The notes beneath the pieces are model-generated. The model was given only the letters and a program-made list of their open reading frames with translations, did not search any database and was not told where the DNA came from. DNA of 64,000 nucleotides, taken from positions 2,953,001 to 3,017,000 of the forward strand of contig NZ_JBGGGT010000002.1 of NCBI RefSeq assembly GCF_041276405.1, given 5' to 3'. Below, in pieces: positions 27,867 through 37,666 of this stretch (positions are counted from its first letter, which is position 1; every line of letters starts with the position of its first letter). A program made the position numbers and the translations under genes. This DNA comes from Microvirga sp. TS319 (lineage in GTDB: Bacteria > Pseudomonadota > Alphaproteobacteria > Rhizobiales > Beijerinckiaceae).

Positions 27867-28363
27867 TCTCGAGCCTCCCCCTCCGGCGTCAGCTGCCGCG
27901 CGTGACCGCTCAGGCGGTCGATGAGCGAGCCGAGGAGCTTCTGCTCCTCCTCCGTGAGAACGGACACGAAGCGCTCCTCGAAAGCGAGAGCCTCGGGAGC
28001 CAGGGCCTCGTAGATCCCCCGTCCCTCCCCGGTCAGTTCGAGCAGTTCCTCGCGCCGGTCGTCCTGGTTGGGGCGCCGGGCGATCAGCCCGCGCTGCTCC
28101 AGGGCGGCGACGGCTCGCGAGACGGTGGATTTGTGCATGACCGCATGGGCCGCGATGTCCCGGGCCGTCCGGAACTCGTACTGCCCGAGGGTCGCAACCA
28201 CCCGCCAGGCCGGGATCGAGAGGCCGAAGCGCTCGGCATAGATCTGCGCCAACGCATTGGAGGCCAGGCTCGCCAGCACGTTGAGGCGGTACGGCAGGAA
28301 GCGCTCCAGGATGACCATGGAGCTGGAGGCGGGCTGTGTCTTCGCTGCGGATTGCCGGGTCAT
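27863..28363 (-). CDS. MarR-family transcriptional regulator of the homogentisate locus
   Basis: The protein (166 residues from this start) has a winged-helix MarR core: LPYRLNVLASLASNALAQIY, TARDIAAHAVMHKSTVSRAV as the HTH, and LIARRPNQDDRREELLELT as the wing with the conserved DDRR. It is first in a marR-maiA-hpd series and divergent from hmgA, so it probably controls this catabolic locus, most likely as a repressor released by a pathway intermediate. An ATG at 28387 is possible but lies inside a palindromic operator candidate; neither start has a clear ribosome-binding site. Confidence 0.88.
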   Translation of the reverse strand: MTRQSAAKTQPASSSMVILERFLPYRLNVLASLASNALAQIYAERFGLSIPAWRVVATLGQYEFRTARDIAAHAVMHKSTVSRAVAALEQRGLIARRPNQDDRREELLELTGEGRGIYEALAPEALAFEERFVSVLTEEEQKLLGSLIDRLSGHARQLTPEGEARE

Positions 28364-28378
28364 GGTTGACAATAATTC

Positions 28379-28392
28379 GTTGCGCATGCAAC
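28379..28392. promoter_or_regulatory. Candidate MarR operator, site 1
   Basis: GTTGC-GCAT-GCAAC is a perfect inverted repeat. With its flanks it reads AATTCGTTGCGCATGCAACT and matches site 2 outside the 4-bp spacer. It lies just upstream of marR. Its centre is 29 bp from that of site 2. Confidence 0.75.
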
Positions 28393-28407
28393 TAATAGGT
28401 CAAATTC

Positions 28408-28421
28408 GTTGCACAAGCAAC
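28408..28421. promoter_or_regulatory. Candidate MarR operator, site 2
   Basis: GTTGC-ACAA-GCAAC has identical arms and the same flanks (AATTCGTTGC...GCAACTA) as site 1, in the same orientation. It lies 66 bp before the hmgA ATG. Two matching palindromes between divergent marR and hmgA fit dual control by one dimeric regulator. Confidence 0.78.
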
Positions 28422-28486
28422 TAGATTTGCGGACCGAGTGGTCAATATCCATTCCACCGATCGGTTCCATTCCAGGGAGAGCGCTC

Positions 28487-29854
28487 ATGAACGTTCAGAA
28501 GGTCTCTGGCTTCGAATCCCAACAGCCCCGCCGCAGCGCCATCGTGCCCGGCTACATGTCCGGCTTCGGCAATTCCTTCGAGACCGAAGCGCTCGAGGGG
28601 GCGCTCCCCCTCGGGCGCAACTCGCCGCAGAAGATCAACTACGGCCTCTACGCGGAGCAGCTCTCCGGCTCGCCCTTCACCGCGCCCCAGGCCACGAACC
28701 AACGCTCCTGGCTCTACCGCATCAGGCCTTCGGTGAAGCATTCCGGCCGCTATGTGAAAGTCGACAAGGGCCTCATGCGGACCGCCCCCGGTGCTCGCGA
28801 CGAAAGCGACCTTCCCGTCGGACAGCTGCGCTGGGACCCGACGCCGATTCCGGACGAGGCTCTGACCTTCGTGACAGGCCTGCGCACCATGACGACGGCC
28901 GGCGATTCCGACACGCAGGTCGGGATGGCCGCGCATGTGCTGCTCGTCACGCGTTCCATGGAGAACGACTATTTCTTCAACGCGGACGGCGAATACCTCG
29001 TCGTGGCGCAGCAGGGGCGCCTGCGGTTTTTCACCGAGTTCGGGATCATCGACATCGAGCCCGGGGAGATCTGCATCATTCCCCGCGGCGTGATCTTCAA
29101 GGTCGAGCTCCTGGACGGTTCCGCGCGCGCCTATGTGTGCGAGAATTACGGCGGTTCCTTTACCCTTCCGGACCGCGGTCCCATCGGAGCGAACTGCCTC
29201 GCCAACCCGCGCGATTTCCTGACGCCGGTGGCGGCCTACGAGGACAAGGAGGCCCCCTCCTTCCTGTTCGTGAAATGGGGCGGGGAACTCTACCGCACGG
29301 AGATCGGTCAGTCCCCGCTCGACGTCGTGGCATGGCACGGCAACTACGCGCCCTACAAATACGACCTGCGCCATTTCTCGCCGGTCGGCGCGATCCTGTT
29401 CGACCATCCGGACCCGTCGATCTTCACCGTGCTCACGGCGCCCTCCGAGACGCCGGGCACGGCGAATGTGGATTTCGTGATCTTCCCCGAGCGCTGGTCG
29501 GTGGCCGAAAACACTTTCCGCCCGCCCTGGTATCACCGCAACCTGATGTCGGAATTCATGGGGCTGGTCTACGGCGTCTATGACGCGAAGCCCGAAGGCT
29601 TCGTGCCGGGCGGCATGTCGCTCCACAACCAGATGCTTCCGCACGGACCGGACGCCACCGCCTTCGAGCATGCGAGCAATGTCGAATTGCAGCCCGTGAA
29701 GCTCTCCGGCACCATGGCGTTCATGTTCGAGACCCGCTTCCCGCAGCGCGTCACGCGATACGCCGCCCAATCGCCAACGCTTCAGGACAATTACATCGAT
29801 TGCTGGAAGGACCTGCAGAAGCACTTCGATCCGAACCGGCGGGAGCCGGAATGA
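28487..29854 (+). CDS. hmgA: Homogentisate 1,2-dioxygenase
   Basis: HmgA opens the homogentisate ring with Fe(II) and O2 to give maleylacetoacetate. The 455-residue protein has the iron site residues His350 and Glu356 in [15 protein letters not shown] and His386 in [10 protein letters not shown], and the N-terminal [14 protein letters not shown]. The start [10 protein letters not shown] has AGGGAGA upstream; an in-frame ATG at 28409 would lie inside operator site 2. It is divergent from marR-maiA-hpd and probably regulated through the twin palindromes. Confidence 0.97.
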   Translation: MNVQKVSGFESQQPRRSAIVPGYMSGFGNSFETEALEGALPLGRNSPQKINYGLYAEQLSGSPFTAPQATNQRSWLYRIRPSVKHSGRYVKVDKGLMRTAPGARDESDLPVGQLRWDPTPIPDEALTFVTGLRTMTTAGDSDTQVGMAAHVLLVTRSMENDYFFNADGEYLVVAQQGRLRFFTEFGIIDIEPGEICIIPRGVIFKVELLDGSARAYVCENYGGSFTLPDRGPIGANCLANPRDFLTPVAAYEDKEAPSFLFVKWGGELYRTEIGQSPLDVVAWHGNYAPYKYDLRHFSPVGAILFDHPDPSIFTVLTAPSETPGTANVDFVIFPERWSVAENTFRPPWYHRNLMSEFMGLVYGVYDAKPEGFVPGGMSLHNQMLPHGPDATAFEHASNVELQPVKLSGTMAFMFETRFPQRVTRYAAQSPTLQDNYIDCWKDLQKHFDPNRREPE

Positions 29855-29913
29855 GAATGGCGTGCCTTTCCGCGAGCCGGAGAGGCCGCGCCGCAATCGT
29901 CGCATTGTCGGGC

Positions 29914-30669
29914 TCAGAGCCCTGGATCGAAGGTCAATCCATCGCCGATGGCGTCGAGAGTGAGAGGGGCACGGCGAGGCAGCGTCCTCCAGGTCGCCCT
30001 GGTCGGGACGTCCCTGGAAATATGCCCCACCGCTGTTCTCACCTTGCGGGTGAGATAATTGGCGCTGATATCCGTGGTCCTGCCGCTGGCGCGATGCGTG
30101 TTGAAGCGGTCGAACCCGATGAGCTCGAACCGGCCGTTTCGATACTGAAACTTGTGAGTGGCCGTGAACATATCCCATCCGCCTGCGGTCATGAACAGGT
30201 GGAGAGTGACCGCGAGCACGCCGCGTTCGACCGCGATGCCACCGTTGTCCTCGCCAAATGGATCCTCCTGCACCGGATCCCCACGGCGCGGAATGAGCGT
30301 GTGGTTCTCCAATCCCAGGACGTAGTCTCCCGAAGGACCACTGCGAAACGCCACCGCCAGAATGCGCGGGTTCGTGTCGAACGGGTTCTCGCCGAGCCCC
30401 GTGTTCTCGAGCACGTTCTTCGGATCGTCCTGCCGAAGCAGGAAGGCCAGGTCGTCGATGCCGTCCCGGTCGAGATCGCCGGATGCTCGCGCCTCGATCC
30501 TCCAGCCCTGAGGCACGAATCCTTCCGCGGACGCCGCCTGCTTCGGCAGGCTCGGATAGGTGACCTCAGGAACCGCAAGCTCCTGCGCAGCGGCGAGGTC
30601 GCTCCCGCCGCCGCATGCGAGGCAGAGGAGAAGCGCCGATGAAAATGCTCTTCTCCCCTGCGGCTTCAT
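29914..30669 (-). CDS. Secreted protein of unknown function with a calcium-loop-like motif
   Basis: I do not recognise this 251-residue protein. It starts with a signal peptide (MKPQGRRAFSSALLLCLACG, probable cleavage after DLAAA). DLDRDGIDDLAFLL at residues 65-78 is the pattern of EF-hand or FG-GAP-like calcium loops. The remainder looks like beta-rich sequence (AVAFRSGPSGDYVLGLENHT, FQYRNGRFELIGFD). It begins 5 bp after the stop of a TRAP solute-binding protein gene, so the two are probably co-translated and both exported. It is convergent with hmgA. Confidence 0.72.
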   Translation of the reverse strand: MKPQGRRAFSSALLLCLACGGGSDLAAAQELAVPEVTYPSLPKQAASAEGFVPQGWRIEARASGDLDRDGIDDLAFLLRQDDPKNVLENTGLGENPFDTNPRILAVAFRSGPSGDYVLGLENHTLIPRRGDPVQEDPFGEDNGGIAVERGVLAVTLHLFMTAGGWDMFTATHKFQYRNGRFELIGFDRFNTHRASGRTTDISANYLTRKVRTAVGHISRDVPTRATWRTLPRRAPLTLDAIGDGLTFDPGL

Positions 30670-30674
30670 CGGAC

Positions 30675-31772
<1,098 letters not shown>

Positions 31773-31837
31773 TGGCGTTTCCCAGCAGACTCTTTCGTTG
31801 CAAGCTCGATAAACCACGAACAACCAGGTGGGTGGCT

Positions 31838-32857
31838 ATGAAGCTTTCCTCGCTCAAACAGGGCCGTGACGGCCGGCTCGTAATCGTCTCGAGGGACCTG
31901 ACCCGCGCGACGGACGCATTTTTCATTGTTCCGACGCTTCAGCAAGCCCTTGATGATTGGGAAAAAGTCGAGCCACGCCTGCGCGACCTCGCGGAACAGC
32001 TCGAACACGGGTCCGTGCCCTCCTTCCGGTTTCACGAGCACGACTGCGCTTCGCCCCTGCCCCGCTCTTACCAGTGGGCGGACGGCTCGGCCTATGTGAA
32101 TCACGTAGAGCTGGTGCGCAAAGCCAGGGGAGCGGAGATGCCGGCCTCCTTCTGGACCGATCCGCTCATGTATCAGGGCGGCTCGGATTCCTTCCTCGGC
32201 CCCCGCGATCCGATCCCCGCCCAGGACGAGGCCCACGGCATCGATTTCGAGGCGGAGATCGCCGTGATCACGGCGGACGTGCCCATGGGCGCGACCCGGG
32301 AGGATGCCGCCGAGGCCATCCGCCTCGTGGTTCTGGTCAACGACGTGTCCTTGAGGAATCTCATTCCCGGAGAGCTCGCCAAGGGCTTCGGCTTCTTCCA
32401 GTCGAAACCCTCCTCGGCCCTGTCGCCGATCGCCGTCACGCCCGACGAGCTCGGCGACGCGTGGGACGGCGGCCGCCTCCATCTGCCCCTGCTGTCCAGC
32501 CTCAACGGCAAGCCCTTCGGCAAGCCTGATGCCGGGGTGGACATGACTTTCGACTTCCCGACCCTGATCGCCCACGCGGCCAGGACCCGGCCTCTCGGGG
32601 CGGGCACGATCGTCGGCTCCGGCACCGTCTCCAACAGGGGCGCGGACGGTGGCCCGGGCCGGCCGGTTTCCGACGGGGGCCTTGGCTATTCGTGCCTTGC
32701 GGAGCAGCGCACGGTCGAGACCATCCTGCACGGCGAGGCCCGGACGCCCTTCTTGCGCGTCGGAGACCGTGTCCGCATCGAAATGAAGGACAGGGCTGGC
32801 CATTCGATCTTCGGCGCCATCGAGCAGGAGGTGGAGGCCTATCGGACGGACCGCTGA
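31838..32857 (+). CDS. fah: Fumarylacetoacetate hydrolase family protein
   Basis: This 339-residue enzyme probably performs the last step of tyrosine degradation, splitting fumarylacetoacetate to fumarate and acetoacetate. The FAH domain shows [19 protein letters not shown] with the metal-binding acidic residues, [31 protein letters not shown] and [13 protein letters not shown]. The N-terminal [20 protein letters not shown] is typical of bacterial FahA. It is on the plus strand, about 2 kb beyond hmgA, separated by the TRAP gene pair. The pathway location supports the assignment over other FAH-family hydrolases. Confidence 0.9.
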   Translation: MKLSSLKQGRDGRLVIVSRDLTRATDAFFIVPTLQQALDDWEKVEPRLRDLAEQLEHGSVPSFRFHEHDCASPLPRSYQWADGSAYVNHVELVRKARGAEMPASFWTDPLMYQGGSDSFLGPRDPIPAQDEAHGIDFEAEIAVITADVPMGATREDAAEAIRLVVLVNDVSLRNLIPGELAKGFGFFQSKPSSALSPIAVTPDELGDAWDGGRLHLPLLSSLNGKPFGKPDAGVDMTFDFPTLIAHAARTRPLGAGTIVGSGTVSNRGADGGPGRPVSDGGLGYSCLAEQRTVETILHGEARTPFLRVGDRVRIEMKDRAGHSIFGAIEQEVEAYRTDR

Positions 32858-32964
32858 CGAGCCCCAGGCGAGGGACGCCCGAACGCCGGCCTGGGAAATT
32901 CGGCAACTGGGAAAATCGGCGAGACGCTCTACGTCCATGCCTGCGACATGGCATGGAGCCCCTA

Positions 32965-33180
32965 ATGAACGATCACGTCTACAAAGTCGTCGAACTCGTC
33001 GGCTCGTCGGAGACGAGCATCGAAGATGCCATCCAGACGGCGATCAAGCGCGCCAGCCAGACGTTGCGAAAGCTGCGCTGGTTCGAGGTCCTGCAAACCA
33101 GGGGCCACGTGGAGAACGGCGAAGTGCGCCATTATCAGGTGCTTCTGAAGGCCGGGTTCACCCTGGACGAAGGCGGCTAG
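32965..33180 (+). CDS. Dodecin family flavin-binding protein
   Basis: Dodecins are about 70-residue proteins that form dodecameric shells storing flavin. The 71-residue sequence [20 protein letters not shown]...[20 protein letters not shown]...[11 protein letters not shown] covers the whole family including the Trp that stacks on flavin (LRWFEV). GGAG lies 6 bases before the chosen ATG; an in-frame ATG four codons upstream is possible. Its TAG stop is the first three bases of a TAGAGCATCGGACG repeat. Confidence 0.93.
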   Translation: MNDHVYKVVELVGSSETSIEDAIQTAIKRASQTLRKLRWFEVLQTRGHVENGEVRHYQVLLKAGFTLDEGG

Positions 33181-33365
33181 AGCATCGGACGTGAAAAGGG
33201 GAAACCGGTTTTTCGTGAAAAGATGCTCAAAAACATAGACTTGGAGCATCGGAGGTCGGAAGTGGTTTTTCCCATTTGGGATTCCATCCCCATCCATCGT
33301 CTTGCCTCGACGGCATTCCCGAAGCCGCGGATGCCCGGCTCAGGGCCGGGCATGACGATGACGAG
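33178..33365. repeat. Repeat cluster: TAGAGCATCGG units plus GCCCGG hairpin
   Basis: Unit one (33178-33230) reads TAGAGCATCGGACGTGAAAA, contains GAAACCGGTTTTTCGTG and ends AAAAGATGCTC. A second, degraded GAGCATCGGAGG unit follows at 33243. Then GATGCCCGGCTCAGGGCCGG leads into GCATGACGATGAC (about 33328-33363), the second repeat family. The dodecin stop codon lies in unit one. Confidence 0.83.
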
Positions 33366-33371
33366 GAGTCT

Positions 33372-34487
33372 TCAGTCGTCCGCCCGCATGTCGAAGAGGT
33401 TGGGATACTGGCGCGGCTGCGAGCGCAGATACTGATCGGGCGCCTTGACGGCGGCTCCGAAATGGGCGGCCGCGTGCCACGGCCAGCGCGGATCGTAGAG
33501 AATGGCGCGGGCCAGGGCGATGAGATCGGCGTCGCCCGTGGCGAGGATCGCCTCCGCCTGGACGTAGTCGGTGATCAAACCGACCGCGATGACGGGCATC
33601 TTCGTGGCGGCCTTGACGGCGCGGGCCAGCGGCACCTGGTAGCTCGGCCCCACAGGGATCTGTTGCGCCGAGGTCAGCCCTCCGCTCGAAACGTGGATCG
33701 CATCGCAGCCGCGGGCCTCGAGCGCCTGTGCAAAGGCGACAGTCCCCTCGATCGACCAGCCGCCCTCGGCCCAGTCGGTGCCCGAAACGCGCACGGTCAC
33801 GGGCCGCTCCGCCGGGAAGGCCGCGCGGGTCGCCTCGAAGACTTCGAGCGGGAAGCGCATCCGGTTTTCCAGCGAACCGCCGTATTCGTCCGTGCGCTGG
33901 TTCGACAGCGGCGACAGGAACTCGTGCAGCAGATAGCCGTGAGCCGCATGGATCTGGACCGCCTCGATCCCGAGGCGGGCCGCGCGCTTCGCCGATTCGG
34001 CGAAGGCGTCACGCAGGCGCGCGAGTCCGTCCCGGTCCAGAGCGGCCGGCGAAACGTCGCTTGGAGCATAAGCGACCGCCGACGGCGCTTCCGTCCGCCA
34101 CCCGTTGGAATGATCCGGCGAGATCTGGTGTCCGCCCTTCCACGGCACCTCCGTGGATGCCTTGCGCCCGGCATGGGCCAGCTGAATGGCGAGCGGCATG
34201 TCGGACCATCTTCGGACACTGTCCAGGACCCGGCCCATGGCGGCTTCGGTTTCATTCGAATAAAGGCCGACATCCCCATAGGTGATGCGCCCTTCGGGCA
34301 CGACGGCGGTCGCCTCGATCGTCAGGAGCGCCGCACCGGACATAGCCAGATGCCCCAGATGGATCACGTGCCAGTCGGTCATGCACCCGTTCTCGGCCGA
34401 GTACTGGCACATGGGGGCGATCACGATCCGGTTGGCAAGGTCGAGCTTTCCCACCCGGAGGGGTGTAAACAATTTCGCAGGCGCCAT
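33372..34487 (-). CDS. NADH:flavin oxidoreductase, Old Yellow Enzyme family (YqjM/NamA-like)
   Basis: The 371-residue FMN enzyme of the ene-reductase family has the expected TIM-barrel signatures: NRIVIAPMCQYSA with the redox-tuning Cys of the YqjM subgroup, QLAHAGRKAS, the substrate-binding HAAHGYLLHEFLSPLSNQRT, DEYGGSLENRMRFPLEV, and phosphate-binding IAVGLITD plus DADLIALARAIL. Physiological substrates are usually unknown. The ATG with AAGAGA six bases upstream is preferred over a TTG two codons earlier. It is convergent with the dodecin gene across repeats. Confidence 0.93.
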   Translation of the reverse strand: MAPAKLFTPLRVGKLDLANRIVIAPMCQYSAENGCMTDWHVIHLGHLAMSGAALLTIEATAVVPEGRITYGDVGLYSNETEAAMGRVLDSVRRWSDMPLAIQLAHAGRKASTEVPWKGGHQISPDHSNGWRTEAPSAVAYAPSDVSPAALDRDGLARLRDAFAESAKRAARLGIEAVQIHAAHGYLLHEFLSPLSNQRTDEYGGSLENRMRFPLEVFEATRAAFPAERPVTVRVSGTDWAEGGWSIEGTVAFAQALEARGCDAIHVSSGGLTSAQQIPVGPSYQVPLARAVKAATKMPVIAVGLITDYVQAEAILATGDADLIALARAILYDPRWPWHAAAHFGAAVKAPDQYLRSQPRQYPNLFDMRADD

Positions 34488-34636
34488 CGGCAATCTCTTC
34501 TTGTGTAGCGGGTGAATGCGGGCTTGTGGCCGTCCGGGCTAAAACGCGCGACGGCTCCAAAAGATCTGAATGAAACGCGATCGGCCGCAGCAGGCGACGG
34601 CCGCCGCTGCGGGCCGGGCTCGACCGGGCTGGGCCG

Positions 34637-35602
34637 CTACTTGACCTCGGCCTCGTAGATATAGAGCACGGACTTGTCGTCCTCGGGCATGAAATAGCCC
34701 CGGATCCCCGCCTCGCTCGCCTCCATCCAGACCGGATTGTGGGTCATGTCCATTCCCCCGGCCGTCCAGAGCAGCACCGGGGTCTGGAAGATCGGGCGGC
34801 CGTCGGTGAGACTGACGAGATCGAGCCCGCCGAGCCGGAACGGCCCCGCATCGGGCGTGATCCGCATCTCGGTGACGCCGGAGCACAGCATCCGGTGCTC
34901 GCCCGCATATTTGCAGTCCTGATAATCAAGGTAATGCGACGTGTTGAGGGTTCTGAGCTTCTCGGGCGCCTCGTCCCCGTTGGTGGGTTTGCCGTCGGAG
35001 CCGAGAGTCCAGCGGTAGAACCGGCGCGAACCCCAGCTCACCCCGTGCAGGGAATTGTCGTCGGTGTCGTGAACCAGGCCGCCGATATGGTCCGCGAAGC
35101 GGAACATCTCCTCCGCCTTCATGGTCTCCGGATCGACCCGGTAGATGATGGCGCGGCTGTTGGGCCGGTATTCCGCCACCGGCACCCAGATGTAGCGCCC
35201 GTCGTAATCGATCCCGCCCGGATGATAGACCGAGCCCTCCCCGAGGGTGATCTCGGACACGAGGTTGCCCTTCATGTCGATCTTGAAGAGATGACCGACG
35301 CCCGCGCCCGTGTCCCGGTCGTAGCCGTCCACCGGCTGCGGAAAGCGCTTGGTCGGTTCCTTGATCTCCACCGACGAGACGAACAGCGCATCGCCGATCT
35401 TCACCATACCCTGCGGATGATGGGTCACGAAATTGATCGGCACGGCCGTGACGGGCTTCCACTGCGTCCCGCGGGACAGCTTCGTGACCCGTTCGGCCAG
35501 GACGTTCCGGTCGAGATCGGCGGCCTGCAGGATCGAGGGCATGACCGCCACTCCCAGCATCGTCAGAAACACGCTCAGGCAACGTCGTGAAAAGCGATCC
35601 AT
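34637..35602 (-). CDS. Secreted beta-propeller-like protein of unknown function (possibly DUF6454)
   Basis: The 321-residue protein has a signal peptide (SVFLTMLGVAVMPSILQAA|D) and repeated blades with patterns such as GVGHLFKIDMKGNLVSEITL, GGIDYDGRYIWVPVAEY and GGLVHDTDDNSLHGVSWGSR, which suggest a six-bladed beta-propeller. I believe this matches the DUF6454 family but cannot confirm it. No catalytic motif is evident. It is a single gene between the OYE gene and the ABC-F ATPase, with 130-150 bp gaps on either side in which nothing was recognised. Confidence 0.75.
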   Translation of the reverse strand: MDRFSRRCLSVFLTMLGVAVMPSILQAADLDRNVLAERVTKLSRGTQWKPVTAVPINFVTHHPQGMVKIGDALFVSSVEIKEPTKRFPQPVDGYDRDTGAGVGHLFKIDMKGNLVSEITLGEGSVYHPGGIDYDGRYIWVPVAEYRPNSRAIIYRVDPETMKAEEMFRFADHIGGLVHDTDDNSLHGVSWGSRRFYRWTLGSDGKPTNGDEAPEKLRTLNTSHYLDYQDCKYAGEHRMLCSGVTEMRITPDAGPFRLGGLDLVSLTDGRPIFQTPVLLWTAGGMDMTHNPVWMEASEAGIRGYFMPEDDKSVLYIYEAEVK

Positions 35603-35733
35603 CGCACTCCTCCGTGGTGGCGATCCGCTTCTAGCGAGCGGGTGATGTCACTTTAGTGTCGAGTCCCGATCCTGAGCAATGCCGCTGGGTCATGCTGACC
35701 ACGCGGGATGATTCGGAGCGCGATGGCTGGGTC

Positions 35734-37554
35734 CTACCCCTCCAGCTCTTCCCTCAGCATCTCCAGTTCGAGCCATCGCTCCTCCGCCGCGTGCAGGTCC
35801 GCCTGGAGCTGCGAGAGCGCGTCCATGGCCTTCTGGAAGCGGGCCGGATCGCGGGAATAGAGCTCGGGATCCGCGAGGATCTCCTGGACCTTCGCGATCT
35901 TGGCCTCCAGCTCCTCCATGCGCTTCGGGAGCGTCTTCAGGTCATGCTGCTCGTTGAATCCGAGCTTGCGCTTGCCCTGGGCCGGAGCCGCCGCCGGCTT
36001 GTCCGCCTTGGGCTCGCCGTTCCTGGGTTTCGCCTCCTTGTCGACGGTGCGGGCCTGCACGCCCTGGCCGCGCTGGGCCACCATGTCGGAATAGCCGCCC
36101 GCATACTCGATCCAGCGCCCCTCGCCTTCAGAGACGAGGACGGAGCTGACCGTGCGGTCGAGGAAGTCGCGGTCGTGGCTGACCAGGATCACGGTGCCGG
36201 AATAATCCGTGATCATCTCCTGCAGCAGGTCGAGGGTCTCGAGATCGAGGTCGTTGGTCGGCTCGTCGAGGACGAGAAGGTTCGAGGGCTGCGCCAGGGC
36301 CCGGGCCAGCATGAGCCGGTTGCGCTCGCCGCCGGAGAGCACGCCGACCGGGGTGCGGGCCTGCTCGGGCGAGAACAGGAAGTCCTTCATGTAGCCGATG
36401 ACGTGCTTCGTCTGCCCGCCGATGGTGACGCTGTCGCCGCGCCCTCCGGTGAGGGTCTCGGCCACGGTGGCGTTGGGATCGAGGCTCGCCCGGCGCTGGT
36501 CCAGTGTGACCATCTGCAGGTTCGCGCCGAGCCGGACCCGGCCGGAATCCGGCTCGAGCTGGCCCGTCAGCAGGTTGATGAGGGTGGTCTTGCCCGCCCC
36601 GTTCGGCCCGATGATGCCCAGGCGGTCGCCGCGCAGGATGCGTAAGGAAAGGTTCGCGACGATGGGGCGCTCGCCGTAGGATTTCGAGACGCCCTCCGCC
36701 TCCACCACGAGAGTGCCGGACTGCTCGGCTTCGGCGAGGGTCATGGAGACCGTACCGACCGCGCGCGTCCGGTCCCGGTACTGCTGGCGCATGGCATGCA
36801 GGTTGCCGAGGCGGCGGACGTTGCGCTTGCGCCGCGCCGTCACACCGTAGCGCAGCCAGTCGGCCTCGGCGACGAGCTTGCGGCCGAGCTTGTGATGTTC
36901 GGCCTCCTCCTGTTCCAGGACCTGATCGCGCCACTCCTCGAAATGGGCGAAGCCCCGGTCCATGCGCCGGGTGCGGCCCCGGTCGAGCCAGACGGTGGAC
37001 TGGGACAGGCTTTCCAGGAACCGCCGGTCGTGGCTGATCAGCACGAGTGCCGAGCGCAGGCCCTTCAGCTCGCCTTCGAGCCATTCGATGGCCGGCAGGT
37101 CGAGATGGTTGGTGGGCTCGTCGAGCAGCAGGATATCGGGCTGGGGCGCAAGGACATGGGCCAGGGCCGCCCGGCGGGCCTCGCCGCCCGAGAGATCGGC
37201 AGGCTTCTCCTCGCCGGTCAGGCCCAGCTGCTCCAGCAGATAACGCGCCCGGTAGGGATCGTCGCCCGGGCCGAGCCCTGATTCCACATAGGCCAGCGTA
37301 TTGGGATAGGCGCTCAGGTCCGGCTCCTGAGCCAGGTAGCGCACCGTGGCGCCCGGCTGCACGAAGCGCTTGCCCCTGTCGGCCTCGATCTGGCCTGCGG
37401 CAATCTTGAGCAGGGTCGATTTGCCCGAGCCGTTGCGGCCGACGAGACAGGCTCGCTCGCCTGGTGATACGGAGAGGTCCGCGCTCTCGATCAAGGGCGT
37501 TCCGCCGAAGGTGAGCGCAATGTCCTGGAGGTGGAGAAGAGGAGGAGGAGCCAT
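35734..37554 (-). CDS. ABC-F family ATP-binding protein (Uup-like)
   Basis: The 606-residue soluble protein has two ABC ATPase domains and no membrane segment. Domain 1 has GRNGSGKSTL, signature LSGGEARRAALAHVL and LLLDEPTNHLD; domain 2 has GPNGAGKTTL, signature LSGGERNRLMLARAL and LVLDEPTNDLD. The linker between them and a charged C-terminal coiled-coil (residues about 530-606) are Uup-like. ABC-F proteins act on ribosomes or, for Uup, in DNA-repair-related roles; which applies here is inferred. The start at MAPPPLLHLQDIAL is chosen over one 12 codons upstream. Confidence 0.93.
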   Translation of the reverse strand: MAPPPLLHLQDIALTFGGTPLIESADLSVSPGERACLVGRNGSGKSTLLKIAAGQIEADRGKRFVQPGATVRYLAQEPDLSAYPNTLAYVESGLGPGDDPYRARYLLEQLGLTGEEKPADLSGGEARRAALAHVLAPQPDILLLDEPTNHLDLPAIEWLEGELKGLRSALVLISHDRRFLESLSQSTVWLDRGRTRRMDRGFAHFEEWRDQVLEQEEAEHHKLGRKLVAEADWLRYGVTARRKRNVRRLGNLHAMRQQYRDRTRAVGTVSMTLAEAEQSGTLVVEAEGVSKSYGERPIVANLSLRILRGDRLGIIGPNGAGKTTLINLLTGQLEPDSGRVRLGANLQMVTLDQRRASLDPNATVAETLTGGRGDSVTIGGQTKHVIGYMKDFLFSPEQARTPVGVLSGGERNRLMLARALAQPSNLLVLDEPTNDLDLETLDLLQEMITDYSGTVILVSHDRDFLDRTVSSVLVSEGEGRWIEYAGGYSDMVAQRGQGVQARTVDKEAKPRNGEPKADKPAAAPAQGKRKLGFNEQHDLKTLPKRMEELEAKIAKVQEILADPELYSRDPARFQKAMDALSQLQADLHAAEERWLELEMLREELEG

Positions 37555-37666
37555 TCCTGCTCCCCTGACACCTCTTGCCTGAGGATGCAAGCACGCTTGT
37601 CGTCCTTACGGGGTGGACGCTCAACAATCTTTATGGTCCCCTGCACCTCTCAGACTAGGCATCTGC

